Below are positions 9,282 through 18,401 of a stretch of 64,000 bases of DNA, one piece after another. A program made the translations under genes and the position numbers. The notes under the pieces are model-generated. The model had not been told where the DNA came from. It ran no database searches and saw only the letters and a program-made list of their open reading frames with translations. The stretch is from NCBI GenBank assembly GCA_014642895.1, contig BMJD01000022.1, positions 1 through 64,000 on the forward strand, written 5' to 3'. The DNA is from Lentibacillus populi (GTDB taxonomy: Bacteria; Bacillota; Bacilli; Bacillales; Amphibacillaceae). Positions within the stretch are counted from its first letter, which is position 1; each line of letters opens with the position of its first letter.

Positions 9282-9887
9282 TACTCCTACGTCTTAAAAT
9301 TATGTTGATTGTCGGCGGAATCAGCTTTTTAGCGTTCTTAGCCTTACTTGCCTTTGTAGCTATTTTCATTTCCGATGAAGCAGGCGACTTTGATTCTTCC
9401 CTAGATTTAGGTTCACCAGATGATTGGCAAAATGTATCTCTATCCGAAGATGTGCTGGCTCATCAACCAATGGTGGAAAAATACGCAAATGAATATGGAA
9501 TCAGCGACTATGTGTCAATTTTGCTTGCGATTATTGCCGTTGAAAGTGGTGGGACTGCAGAAGATGTTATGCAATCAAGTGAATCATTAGGATTACCACC
9601 AAACACGTTAGATACGGAAGCTTCTATTAAACAGGGAACGAAATACCTTGCGAACTTATTACAGTCAGCAGAAACAAAAGGTGTCGATGATTCGACCGTT
9701 CTTCAAGCCTATAACTATGGCGGAGCTTTTATTGATTATGTGGCAGGACGAGGAAACTCTTATACTTTTGATCTAGCTGAAGACTTTGCGAAAGAGCGAT
9801 CAGGAGGAAAGAAAGTTACCTACTCGAACCCTATTGCAATAGAAAAAAACGGAGGTTGGCGTTACGGCTATGGCAACATGTTTTATG
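9278..9887 (+). CDS. orf14: Orf14 cell-wall hydrolase, exon 1 (lysozyme-like domain)
   Basis: First part of a split gene for the two-domain peptidoglycan hydrolase that opens the wall during conjugation. An N-terminal membrane anchor (about residues 8-31) precedes a lysozyme-like domain containing AVESGG and SSESLGLPPNTL. The match with Tn916 Orf14 runs to GWRYGYGNMFY. Reading on without splicing gives only GATRF and a stop, five codons into the intron. The exon ends after the first base of codon 204 (base 9887). Joining it to 12590 restores FY-VDLLQPY, aligning gap-free with Tn916 FYVELVNQY. Confidence 0.9.
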
Positions 9888-10601
9888 GTGCGACACGTTT
9901 CTAACTGAAAAGGTTAGGCACTTAAATCTGAAAACGAAAGTATCGTTTTCTATTAAGGAGAACTGATAACCCAAAGGGTGGAATGACAGGGTAACGCCTG
10001 GAAACGCCCTCTCTGATACTCCGATTAGCATTCATCATATAGCAGATAAGTGTTAAAAGCTCGGTGAAGTCGGCTGAAAGCTACCGTAAGTATTCATAAA
10101 GGATACACGAAATCTATTCAGAGGTGAATGGTGTAGCCTATAGGTCGGGAGTCTATAAACTACTCATGGTGAGAATGTAATATACTGACGAACTTGTGAA
10201 TGAAAGAGTCTATAACATGACGGTACAGTAATGTATCGGGTTCTATAAAACGGACGCATATAGTGGTTTAGTAAGAATCGTAGATATGAACAACCATGCA
10301 ATGTTACAGGCATTGGATATATGCAGGCTTAAAGCAAGCACCTAAAAGTAGATGTAAAGATAAGGTTATCGGAACGTGGAAAGCTGACAACGTGAAGGTT
10401 GCTATAAACCAATGAAACGGCTGCAGGGAATATATAACTTGCATTTATGTCAGTGAGAGTAGTGGCACAGTACCTATGAAGTTATAGAAATATGGCGGAG
10501 GGATAGCCACAAGTCAATCTTTAAACTTAGCTATGCTATATATTTCATAGAATCGAGTAAGACCAAATAAACACCAACTCCTAATAGAAAGGACTGGTGC
10601 T

Positions 10602-12467
10602 ATGAATAGAGTAAGAACAAACAAAACACTTCGTCATAGCGAATATTACGATATGACGGAAACCTTTGACCGATTATATGAAGCAAGTCAAAATCAGGAA
10701 ATATTTACTGATATTATGAGCGTTATTATGTCAGATGAAAACATCATGTTGGCATATAGAAATATTAAGAAGAATAAAGGCAGTAACACTAAAAGTATAG
10801 ACAAACAGACAATAAAGGATATTGGAATAATGTCTGAAAAAGACTTTCTCAGCGTTATTAAGGAAATGTTCTGTTGTTATAAACCTAGAGCAGTCAAACG
10901 AGTAAACATTCCTAAACCCAATGGAAAACAAAGACCCCTAGGGATACCGTCTATATGGGATAGAATTATTCAACAGTGTATTCTTCAAGTATTAGAACCA
11001 ATTTGCGAAGCAAAGTTTCATGACAACAGCTATGGTTTCAGATCAAATCGCTCGGCTCATCATGCCATTGCACAATGTTATAGATTGATGAATCGAAGCA
11101 AATTACATTTCGTCGTAGATATAGATATAAAGTCTTTCTTTGACAATGTAAATCATGCAAAGCTGATTCGGCAAATGTGGACTTTAGGAATTAGAGATAA
11201 GCATTTATTAGGTATTATACGTGCCATGCTTCATGCACCGATAATCTTACCAGATGGAAAAGTGGAACATCCAAAAAAAGGAACTCCACAAGGTGGAATT
11301 CTCTCACCACTGTTATCAAATATTGTGCTTAACGAACTGGATTGGTGGATTGCTTCCCAATGGGAAGAGCTACCAGCAAAAAGTAAATCAGCACGAGTAA
11401 TTGATAGGCGAGATAAAGGAAAGGGCATTGACAAAGGCAATAAATACAAAGAACTGCGAAAATCTAATCTCAAAGAAATCTATATAGTCAGATACGCTGA
11501 TGACTTCAAGATATTTTGTCGAAAACGAAATGATGCAAATAAGATTTTTCATGCAGTCACGCAATGGCTAAAAGAAAGGCTTTCGCTTGATATTAGCAAA
11601 GAAAAATCGAAGATTGTAAATCTGAAAAAACATAGTTCTGAATTTCTTGGATTTGAAATGAAATTAGTTCGGAAATCAGATAAGGATGTAGTAGAATCTC
11701 ACATGAGTAAAAAGGCAATAAAAAAGGTGGAAAATACTCTGAAAGAACAGATTAAAAGAATACAACATCCCTCTACTGACAAAGAACAAGTAAAGGAAAT
11801 CGGAATTTACAATTCAATGGTAGTTGGTATTCACAATTATTATAGTAAAGCAACGCTCATAGCATTAGATTGCTCAAAAATCAATTACATCATAAGTAAC
11901 TGGATAGATAATAGGTTGAATACAACGAAACAAGGAGTAATTTATAACAAGTATTTATCGAAAAAGTATGGGAAAAGCAAGCAAATACGATGGCTGAATA
12001 ATTGTCCTATCATACCTATAGGATATGTGAAACATAGTAGAGCCATATCCTTAAGAAATGGTATTTGTAAATTTAATTCACAAGGCAGACAACTTATACA
12101 CAAATCACTTAACTTAGATGTAGGTGTGCTTACCCAACTTATGAGAAATCCTGTACAGGATAGGTCGATTGAATACAATGACAATCGAATTTCCAAATAT
12201 ACTGCACAATTAGGGAAGTGTGCGGTCACAGGAACAATACTTTCATGTGAAGAAATTCATTGCCATCATATCAAACCAAGAGCAGATGGTGGTACAGATA
12301 AGTTTCAAAACCTAATTATTGTCCATAAAGACATTCATAGACTGATTCATGCGACATCGCATGAAGTAATCAATAGAGTTATTAAACAATTTCAACCTAC
12401 TCAAAAACAGTTTGAAAAAATAAATGAATTAAGAATACAGGTCAAAAATGGTGTTATTACAGTTTAA
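10602..12467 (+). CDS. ltrA: Group II intron-encoded protein: reverse transcriptase, maturase, HNH endonuclease
   Basis: Protein of 621 aa that assists splicing and drives retrohoming of the surrounding intron. The reverse transcriptase domain has RPLGIPS, the YGFRSNRSAH block, GTPQGGILSPLL and the catalytic YADD at residues 298-301. The maturase domain X follows at about 365-480. The C-terminal HNH domain (about 540-585) has CAVTG..C..IHCHHIKPRADGGTDKFQNL and a late HKDIH. No frameshift or stop is seen, so the intron looks competent to move. GAAAGGA lies upstream of the ATG. The ltrA symbol is used generically. Confidence 0.94.
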   Translation: MNRVRTNKTLRHSEYYDMTETFDRLYEASQNQEIFTDIMSVIMSDENIMLAYRNIKKNKGSNTKSIDKQTIKDIGIMSEKDFLSVIKEMFCCYKPRAVKRVNIPKPNGKQRPLGIPSIWDRIIQQCILQVLEPICEAKFHDNSYGFRSNRSAHHAIAQCYRLMNRSKLHFVVDIDIKSFFDNVNHAKLIRQMWTLGIRDKHLLGIIRAMLHAPIILPDGKVEHPKKGTPQGGILSPLLSNIVLNELDWWIASQWEELPAKSKSARVIDRRDKGKGIDKGNKYKELRKSNLKEIYIVRYADDFKIFCRKRNDANKIFHAVTQWLKERLSLDISKEKSKIVNLKKHSSEFLGFEMKLVRKSDKDVVESHMSKKAIKKVENTLKEQIKRIQHPSTDKEQVKEIGIYNSMVVGIHNYYSKATLIALDCSKINYIISNWIDNRLNTTKQGVIYNKYLSKKYGKSKQIRWLNNCPIIPIGYVKHSRAISLRNGICKFNSQGRQLIHKSLNLDVGVLTQLMRNPVQDRSIEYNDNRISKYTAQLGKCAVTGTILSCEEIHCHHIKPRADGGTDKFQNLIIVHKDIHRLIHATSHEVINRVIKQFQPTQKQFEKINELRIQVKNGVITV

Positions 12468-12506
12468 CTTGAAAAATATATAGCAAGTAAGAAAATGATT
12501 GATGGA

Positions 12507-12540
12507 ACGCCGTGTGCGGTGAAAGTTGCATGCACGGTGT
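12507..12540 (+). other. Group II intron domain V
   Basis: A 34-nt hairpin. ACGCCGTG (12507-12514) pairs with CACGGTGT (12533-12540). A GTGAAAGTTGC-type upper stem and tetraloop lie between, the typical catalytic domain V shape. The triad position reads CGC. Domain VI follows to the 3' splice site. Confidence 0.8.
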
Positions 12541-12589
12541 GGAGCGAGGGAAAACTTGGAGATAGTTTCAAAGAGTTACCTATCGCTAT

Positions 12590-13011
12590 TAGATTTGTTG
12601 CAACCCTATTTTAGTACAACGCCATCTTTTGATGATGATACCTTTCAAATGGTCATGGAAGAAGCCTTAAAATATGAGGGATTTCCTTATGTTTTTGGAG
12701 GGGCACATCCTGATACTTCGTTTGATTGCAGCGGACTTATGCAATGGATTTTCCGTGAAGCAGGAATTAATTTACCTCGTACCGCTCAAGAACAGTATGA
12801 AGCTACAGAACACATCCCCCTATCGGAAGCAAAGCCAGGAGATTTAGTATTTTTCCATTCGACTTACAACACCGCCAATCACATTACGCACAATGGACTC
12901 TATCTTGGAGATAATCAAATGTTCCATGCGGGAGATCCGATTGGTTATGCGGATTTAACTTCTTCTTACTGGCAAGAACATCTGGTAGGTGCTGGACGTA
13001 TCAAAAACTAA
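12590..13011 (+). CDS. orf14: Orf14 cell-wall hydrolase, exon 2 (NlpC/P60 domain)
   Basis: Second part of the split orf14. It encodes an NlpC/P60 cysteine peptidase that cuts peptide stems of peptidoglycan. FDCSGLMQW supplies the catalytic Cys, and THNGLYLGDNQMFHAGD the His region. The end ..LVGAGRIKN matches the Tn916 Orf14 terminus. An ORF starting at TTG 12526 also covers this exon, but its first 21 codons are intron domains V and VI, so that start is an artefact. The complete protein exists only after splicing. The stop is followed 17 bases later by orf13. Confidence 0.9.
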
Positions 13012-13028
13012 GGAAAGGTTGGGATAAT

Positions 13029-13946
13029 GTGAAACTACCGTTTAGTAAAAAAGAAAAGCAAGTAAAGCCAAAGAAAACGAAAAAGATAAAAGTAAGAACA
13101 GTGGGGAAACGAAAAAAATCCGTGCTTTTTTTGTGGATACTGCTTCTTAGTAGTCTTGCCTTTGGCATTTACAAAAATTTTACAGCGATTGATTTGCATA
13201 CCGTTCATGAAAGAGAAATTATAGAAAGCCATATACAAGATACTACTGCCATTGAGAGTTTTACAAGAAACTTTGTAACAGACTACTATTCTTGGGAAAA
13301 TAACACTAAAGCCTTAGAAGAACGAACCGAAAAATTGAAAGATTATCTAACCGAAGAATTGCAAGCTTTAAATAGTGATATGATTCGAGAGGATATTCCG
13401 ACTAGTTCCACTGTACAAGATATAAATATCTGGTCGATATCCGAAGAAAAAGAAACTACATTTTCCGTCGTTTATTCCGTACAGCAAAAAATCACCGAAG
13501 AAAAAGATAGTTCCTTAACCAGTTCTACCTATCGAGTGGTGCTTCATCAAGATGAGCAGGAAAATCTAGTAATTATCCAAAATCCAACATTATGGAATGC
13601 ACCAGAAAAATCTAGCTTTACACCAGAACAAGTGGATAGTGATGGAACGGTGGAATCGGAAACAGTAGAGGAAGTCACTGTATTTTTAGAAACTTTCTTT
13701 GCTTCTTATCCTACTGCGACAGAACAAGAACTGGCTTATTATGTGAAAAACAATGCTTTACCAGTCATTGATCAAGACTATACCTTTTCTGAATTGATTA
13801 ACCCTGTCTTTCAAGAATTAGATAATCAAATTAAAGCATGGATAACAGTAATATATTTAGATGAAATGACAAAAGCAACTCAACTTTCTCAATATGAACT
13901 TACTTTAGAGAAAGATTCTAACTGGGTAATTGTAGAGCAAAAATAA
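13029..13946 (+). CDS. orf13: TcpC-like conjugation protein (Orf13)
   Basis: Bitopic protein of 305 aa. A Lys-rich cytoplasmic N-terminus and one membrane segment (about residues 34-49) precede an extracytoplasmic TcpC/VirB8-like region. Text such as NFTAIDLHTVHE, YLTEELQAL, TSSTVQD and VTVFLETFFASYPTATEQELAYYVK matches Tn916 Orf13. It probably scaffolds the mating channel. The start is GTG, nine bases after AAGGAAAGG. It is the last gene of the transfer block. A diverged fragment of the same gene reappears at 18581-18761. Confidence 0.92.
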   Translation: MKLPFSKKEKQVKPKKTKKIKVRTVGKRKKSVLFLWILLLSSLAFGIYKNFTAIDLHTVHEREIIESHIQDTTAIESFTRNFVTDYYSWENNTKALEERTEKLKDYLTEELQALNSDMIREDIPTSSTVQDINIWSISEEKETTFSVVYSVQQKITEEKDSSLTSSTYRVVLHQDEQENLVIIQNPTLWNAPEKSSFTPEQVDSDGTVESETVEEVTVFLETFFASYPTATEQELAYYVKNNALPVIDQDYTFSELINPVFQELDNQIKAWITVIYLDEMTKATQLSQYELTLEKDSNWVIVEQK

Positions 13947-13976
13947 ATTAACTCCTATATAGTTACTATGAAACAG

Positions 13977-14010
13977 CACCACTTGTCCTAATTCTAATAG
14001 ATAAGTGGTG
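13977..14010 (+). terminator. Hairpin ending the transfer operon
   Basis: Perfect arms CACCACTT (13977-13984) and AAGTGGTG (14003-14010), followed by TGTTATTAT. It sits 30 bases after orf13 and probably marks the end of the transfer transcript. Confidence 0.55.
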
Positions 14011-14056
14011 TGTTATTATACATGTATTCTAATGTACAAAAGGGTTATTTTATTCT

Positions 14057-14280
14057 AAGTACCACCAATTATAGGTAATTATAATTCATTATATTCCCTC
14101 TTAATACAGGAACTCCCCTTTAGAATATATATCATACCAATATGCTAGGAATTTATAATTTCACCTTTTATCGTATACACTTTCAAGTTTTGCTTGGTTT
14201 CTCCCCATTAAAATAATTTTTGATAACATGAGTTTTGTAATCAATAGGCAATAAATCATATTTTCCAAGTATCACTTTTA
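14057..14280 (-). pseudogene. Decayed copy of the 3' end of the nearby DNA glycosylase gene
   Basis: This otherwise empty stretch (13947-14370) is a degenerate direct repeat of about 15004-15224, the 3' end of the glycosylase gene. Shared runs include ATATATATCATACCAATATG, TCGTATACACTTTCAAG and AAATCATATTTTCCAAGTATC, with small indels between. Only the C-terminal portion is present and it is frameshifted. The acetyltransferase gene lies between the two copies, so a tandem duplication followed by decay is likely. Confidence 0.75.
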
Positions 14281-14370
14281 CTTACAGTTTGGTTCACTCC
14301 TGATTACTACAACCCCTTTAGATATTTGATTTGTCTGAAAACTTATTTATAATTAATAAGGGATCGTTAT

Positions 14371-14898
14371 CTATTTTTTAAGTAACGCATAAACATATGT
14401 ATCATATGCCTTACCATTTTGGTACATATAATCCCTTAAAATACCTTCTTTTTGAAATCCAACTTTGTAGAGCAAATTTGTAGATGCCTCATTGTCTTTA
14501 AAAACGACCGCTCCTATACGAGTAAGGCCCAAGTCATCAAAACCATATTGTAATACCTTTAATACTGCCTCAGATGTATAACCCTTTCTCCAGTATTCGG
14601 GATGGATTTCATATCCGATTTCTGCCCGTTTATGTTTAGGTGACCAAGCGTTAAAACCAATCGTTCCAATGATTCCTTGCTTTCCTTTCCTTTCAATTCC
14701 CCAGCGTATTCCTTTTTTCTCCTTGTAACTGTTTGCAAAGAAATCAACAAATGCTTCTGCTTGTTCTATACTTTTTAATGTTTCTTGTCCATAATATTTC
14801 GTTACATTTTCATTAGAAAAACAAGCAAATATGCCCTCAGCATCATCTTTAGATATTTCTCTTAAAATCAACCTATCTGTTTCTAATATTGGAAACAT
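14371..14898 (-). CDS. GNAT acetyltransferase, RimJ/RimL type
   Basis: Protein of 175 aa predicted to transfer acetyl groups from acetyl-CoA. The start LETDRLILREISKDDAEGIF is the classic RimJ/RimL opening. The acetyl-CoA loop is about EIHPEYWRKGYTSEAV, and NEASTNLLYKVGFQKEG is motif B. The substrate is unknown: a ribosomal protein, an amino sugar or a drug are all possible. A good AGGAG site precedes the ATG. It is the last gene of a minus-strand set with the glycosylase, DinB and CGNR genes, so it may take part in stress or drug resistance. Confidence 0.85.
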   Translation of the reverse strand: MFPILETDRLILREISKDDAEGIFACFSNENVTKYYGQETLKSIEQAEAFVDFFANSYKEKKGIRWGIERKGKQGIIGTIGFNAWSPKHKRAEIGYEIHPEYWRKGYTSEAVLKVLQYGFDDLGLTRIGAVVFKDNEASTNLLYKVGFQKEGILRDYMYQNGKAYDTYVYALLKK

Positions 14899-15056
14899 TT
14901 TTTCTCCTCATTTCTTTATAATTTGTACTAACTAGTTCAAAAACATACACTGCTAGATGAATAGAGTTTGAGAGTTTTATTGAATAAAAATATTGAATTA
15001 CAACTGTAACACCAATTATAATTCATTATAGTCCTTCTAAATGCAGGAACTCCCAT

Positions 15057-15923
15057 TTAAGAATATATATCATACCAATATGCAAGGAATTTATAATCTC
15101 CCCATTTATCGTATACACTTTCAAGTTCTTGCTTACTAGGTTTCTCTCCATTAAAATATTTTTCGATAACATGCGCTTTATATTCTGAATCAACAGGTAG
15201 CAAATCATATTTTCCAAGTATCATTGCCAGCGTATTAAATGCATAAGGACCAATACCATTAATATCACTTAATTTTGTAATATCACTTTTCCAAAATTTA
15301 TAAGATTCAAGGTCAAAATCAGAATCTAAAGCTTTTGTGGCTACATCAATAATATATGTACTTCGATAACCCACTCGTACATGTTCTTTTAGATAAGCTT
15401 CCCCTGCTTCTAACACGCGCTCTGGTGTGGGAAAGGTTTTGAATTCATGCTGATGAATGGTTTTTACTGATTCACCCAATCCATTCACAAGATTACTCAC
15501 CATATTCATAGTCTGCTTCCATCTCGTATTTGTTGTTAATATTACTTTTACTACATCTTCAAAAAACGTTGGTGAACGCAAAAGTCTTCCCTTTCTTTTT
15601 GTAGGAATATGTAAAAGCTCCCCATAATCGTAACACAGAGTATAGAACGGTTCAAAGGTATCTTGCAATCTAAACATCCACGACACTTGTTCTTTAATCT
15701 CCTTCACATCGTTATGTTCTAAAGAAATATTTGTATCCGTTTCGATAATTAAATGATTATTATTTTTTGAAATACACAATAATATATTTTTACCATTACT
15801 TAACTGTACAGGGCGATAAAATATATGGTTTTCGTTATTCCAATAATTTGGAGACAACATCCACCAGCCATAATCAGTTATAGCAGCTTTGAAATTAAAC
15901 GATTCATGTAAAGGAATGATCAT
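15057..15923 (-). CDS. DNA-3-methyladenine glycosylase-like HhH-GPD protein
   Basis: Protein of 288 aa of the AlkA/OGG superfamily, which removes alkylated or oxidised bases. The middle part LLRSPTFFEDVVKVILTTNTRWKQT is the AlkA-type entry helix. LSDINGIGPYAFNTLAMILGKYDLLPVDSE supplies the helix-hairpin-helix and the catalytic Asp (in PVDSE). The N-terminal third resembles the AlkA N-domain only loosely. It is downstream of DinB with a 21-bp gap, so co-transcribed. No mismatch to the catalytic motif is seen. Substrate range is not predictable. Confidence 0.85.
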   Translation of the reverse strand: MIIPLHESFNFKAAITDYGWWMLSPNYWNNENHIFYRPVQLSNGKNILLCISKNNNHLIIETDTNISLEHNDVKEIKEQVSWMFRLQDTFEPFYTLCYDYGELLHIPTKRKGRLLRSPTFFEDVVKVILTTNTRWKQTMNMVSNLVNGLGESVKTIHQHEFKTFPTPERVLEAGEAYLKEHVRVGYRSTYIIDVATKALDSDFDLESYKFWKSDITKLSDINGIGPYAFNTLAMILGKYDLLPVDSEYKAHVIEKYFNGEKPSKQELESVYDKWGDYKFLAYWYDIYS

Positions 15924-15944
15924 GATATATACCAGCCTTTCAAA

Positions 15945-16409
15945 TTAATCTACACCAAGTTCTGACTTCCAAGTTCCTTGTTGTTTTCGAATATCTACAA
16001 TTTGCCCAATATGGTAAGCGTTATGAATCGTTAGATGGGTGAGGTCCTCCGCTCTTTCATTGATGTGATTATATGTGGAATCTTCAATAACCTGTTTCCA
16101 TTCCTGCATAACTTGATTAATCAAAAATAAGGTTTTCTCCCATGAATACCCTTCCAGGTTATTAAAAGACTGTGCATTTGTGTCAATTTTATAACGAGTT
16201 CCTCTAGTACCTTTAAAACGACTTAAATAGGCTTGATTATAGTAAAGTAAATGATTTACGATTCCCCATATTGTATTTGCGTTTGGGTGATTTTTCCACA
16301 TTGCTTCGTCAACAGTTACTTCTTTTAATGCTTGTGTCAACGAGACAAACCAACCGCTCTTGTTATGAACTGCATTTAACTGTGATAATAATAACTCTTT
16401 AGTATTCAA
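15945..16409 (-). CDS. DinB/DfsA-family metal-binding four-helix protein
   Basis: Protein of 154 aa with the DinB fold. A conserved His lies in IVNHLLYYNQAYL (about residue 53), and a pair in LTIHNAYHIGQI (about 129 and 133) would bind a divalent metal. The family includes thiol transferases for bacillithiol or mycothiol and damage-induced proteins. The start is TTG, seven bases after GGAGG, and the ribosome site lies inside the end of the upstream CGNR gene. Context with a DNA glycosylase and an efflux pump suggests detoxification of an electrophile, which is inference. Confidence 0.85.
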   Translation of the reverse strand: MNTKELLLSQLNAVHNKSGWFVSLTQALKEVTVDEAMWKNHPNANTIWGIVNHLLYYNQAYLSRFKGTRGTRYKIDTNAQSFNNLEGYSWEKTLFLINQVMQEWKQVIEDSTYNHINERAEDLTHLTIHNAYHIGQIVDIRKQQGTWKSELGVD

Positions 16410-16411
16410 TG

Positions 16412-16966
16412 CTAGTCCTCCTTGAGAGTATCTCTATGCTTTCGTACTCTGGATAAGTTTCCGCATGTATCACTACTGCACCAGTGTTTACGGCCATTCT
16501 TTGTATTGTCATGAAAGACCCAACGACAATCTTCATTCTTGCAAAATTTCACACGCTTATATTCATTTTTTGTAAACAACTCAGAAAAGGAAAGAGCAAT
16601 TTCAGAGATGAAAGTGCTCCAACTCTGTTTATCAGACACCAATTCTAATTCAAAATGATCTTCTTTCTTGATTAATACGGGACTCCGTTTTGCTTTATCC
16701 ATAAAAATATTTAATTTCATTAATTCATCGGTTGAAGGTAATTGATTCTGAGTTGTTTTTTGAAGAATATCCCTCATTAGTTGGCGTAAATTCTGCAGTT
16801 CCTTAATTGTTTCATCGGAAGGGTAAGATAAATGAGTTAGATTCCAATCCTTCATAAAATATTCTATCCATTTAGGGTTTGTTAATCGATCTTCGGACTT
16901 TCCTGTTCCGCGATAGTCATACCACATCGTATTAATAATATCTAAGCAAATCATATCATTAGCCAA
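16412..16966 (-). CDS. CGNR zinc-finger / ABATE-domain regulator
   Basis: Protein of 184 aa. The N-terminal ABATE domain (DMICLDIINTMWYDYRG) may bind a ligand. The C-terminal zinc finger has CKNEDCRWVFHD and HWCSSDTCGNLSRVRKHR, where CGN-R gives the family its name and probably contacts DNA. The start is TTG (complement of 16964-16966), preceded by GGAGAAAA. It heads the minus-strand CGNR-DinB-glycosylase(-GNAT) set and diverges from the MFS exporter. It is the obvious candidate regulator of both. Confidence 0.87.
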   Translation of the reverse strand: MANDMICLDIINTMWYDYRGTGKSEDRLTNPKWIEYFMKDWNLTHLSYPSDETIKELQNLRQLMRDILQKTTQNQLPSTDELMKLNIFMDKAKRSPVLIKKEDHFELELVSDKQSWSTFISEIALSFSELFTKNEYKRVKFCKNEDCRWVFHDNTKNGRKHWCSSDTCGNLSRVRKHRDTLKED

Positions 16967-16994
16967 ATTGTTTTCTCCTTCTTTATTTTTTGTG

Positions 16995-17034
16995 TTGCTT
17001 TTTTTTATTATATCATGTAATGTTTAAAACACAA
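16995..17034. promoter_or_regulatory. Overlapping divergent promoters with a palindromic operator candidate
   Basis: On the minus strand, -35 TTGTGT (17029-17034) and -10 TATAAT (17007-17012) are 16 bp apart and serve the CGNR gene. On the plus strand, TTGCTT (16995-17000) and TAATGT (17018-17023) are 17 bp apart and serve the MFS gene. The palindrome TGTTTAAAACA (17021-17031) lies between and over these elements. A protein bound there, plausibly the CGNR regulator, would control both directions. Confidence 0.6.
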
Positions 17035-17067
17035 ATTAACCATTACTAAAAAGAGGGGATTTAATTT

Positions 17068-18357
17068 ATGAAAAAAAAGATGGGTGAGTTATGGAAACAC
17101 GCAGATTTTATGAAGTTTTGGACAGGTGAAACACTGGCTATGTTTGGCTCTACAATTGCTGCGTTTGTATTTCCATTAGTTGCAGCAATAACATTATCAG
17201 CTACACCAATGCAGATGGGGTTATTAAATGCTGCACAATTTGCTCCATTTCTACTTGTAACACTATTCGCTGGTGTTTGGATTGATCGTGTAAGAAGGAA
17301 ACCTTTAATGATTATCGCTAATTTACTTCGGGGGTGTCTTTATCTATCTATACCTTTGAGTTATTATTTTGGAATTTTACAAATAGAAGGCTTATATATA
17401 ATTGCTTTCTTTATTGGTACTCTAACCGTTTTATTTGATGTTTCTTATCAATCCTTTTTACCTTCCTTAGTAACTAGGGATTCTCTTGTTGAAGCTAATA
17501 GTAAGCTTGAAATGAGTCGTTCAGTTGCACAAATAAGTGGTCCAGGAATTGGGGGAGGATTAGTCAGCTTAATAGCTGCACCTTTTGCAATGCTGATTCA
17601 TTCAGTTACACTTTTTATATCTGCGTTTTTTTTAATTTTTATTCGTTCAAAAGAAACTGCTCCTATAAAACATCAAAAAGTGACACCAATATTTACAGAT
17701 ATAAAAAAGGGATTACAGTTTGTGCTATCAAATAAATACATACGTGCAATTTCAGGCGAAGCTGCTACGTATAACTTTTTTAATCAAATAACTTGGGCAG
17801 TTGTAATTTTATACATTACTCGAGAATTAGAAATAGGACCTACTTTACTTGGAGTCATTATGGCTACCTCTAGTATTGGTGCTATTATTGGTTCGCTGAT
17901 TGCAAATTATTTAGCTCAACGGTTTAAAATAGGTAGAACGATTCTTTGGACAATGGTTATTGCTTGTAGTTCACCTTTATTAATTCCTATAGCTACAGGT
18001 CCTATTTACATTTCAGCACCTATTTTAATTATTTCGTTCTTTTTCGGTGGAATGGGAGTTGTGATTTCTAATATTCATGTCATTAGTATGCGCCAAACGG
18101 TAACTCCTGATCGTATGTTAGGGAAAATGAATGCTAGTTATCGTTTTTTGGTTACTGGAGTGGCTCCATTGGGAGCATTGTTAGGTGGTGCTCTCGGTAC
18201 CATTATTGGTTTGAGACTAACACTTGTGGTAGGTGGGTTAGGATCTATTGTAGCAGTTCTGTGGGTTCTATTTTCACCTGTACCTAGTGTAGAAACTTTG
18301 AAAGAAGAAGAATTAAAAAATAAAGAGTCTTTCGAAAAAGTAACATCTTCCAAGTGA
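17068..18357 (+). CDS. MFS efflux transporter, MefA/MFS_3 type
   Basis: Twelve-helix major facilitator of 429 aa. Motif A reads GVWIDRVRRKP after helix 2. RDSLVEANSKLEMSRSVAQISGPGIGGGL around helix 5 is typical of the macrolide-efflux-like MFS_3 group. The cytoplasmic loop is near residues 190-215. AAGAGGGG precedes the ATG. It diverges from the CGNR operon and probably exports the compound that this module protects against. Specific substrate is unknown. Confidence 0.88.
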   Translation: MKKKMGELWKHADFMKFWTGETLAMFGSTIAAFVFPLVAAITLSATPMQMGLLNAAQFAPFLLVTLFAGVWIDRVRRKPLMIIANLLRGCLYLSIPLSYYFGILQIEGLYIIAFFIGTLTVLFDVSYQSFLPSLVTRDSLVEANSKLEMSRSVAQISGPGIGGGLVSLIAAPFAMLIHSVTLFISAFFLIFIRSKETAPIKHQKVTPIFTDIKKGLQFVLSNKYIRAISGEAATYNFFNQITWAVVILYITRELEIGPTLLGVIMATSSIGAIIGSLIANYLAQRFKIGRTILWTMVIACSSPLLIPIATGPIYISAPILIISFFFGGMGVVISNIHVISMRQTVTPDRMLGKMNASYRFLVTGVAPLGALLGGALGTIIGLRLTLVVGGLGSIVAVLWVLFSPVPSVETLKEEELKNKESFEKVTSSK

Positions 18358-18401
18358 TTGTATAAAATGTATGAAGTTATTGATCTAAAAAACTTTTCTT
18401 A

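Larger units (their letters stand above)
9888..12589 (+). mobile_element. Group II intron inserted in orf14
   Basis: The 5' end GTGCG at 9888 matches the group II consensus. A reverse transcriptase ORF sits in domain IV, and domain V lies at 12507-12540. The 3' end ..CTAT at 12589 fits the AY rule. These borders were chosen because the exons then join in frame and restore an uninterrupted Orf14 of 343 aa. The length is 2,702 nt. An intron in orf14 is established for Tn5397 of Clostridioides difficile, so this may be the same site. The orientation matches orf14, as needed for RNA splicing. EBS/IBS pairings were not worked out. Confidence 0.92.

Noticed and set aside
12526-12589. Separate gene starting at TTG 12526 for an NlpC/P60 protein
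   Set aside because: These bases are intron domains V and VI; the domain belongs to orf14 exon 2 after splicing.
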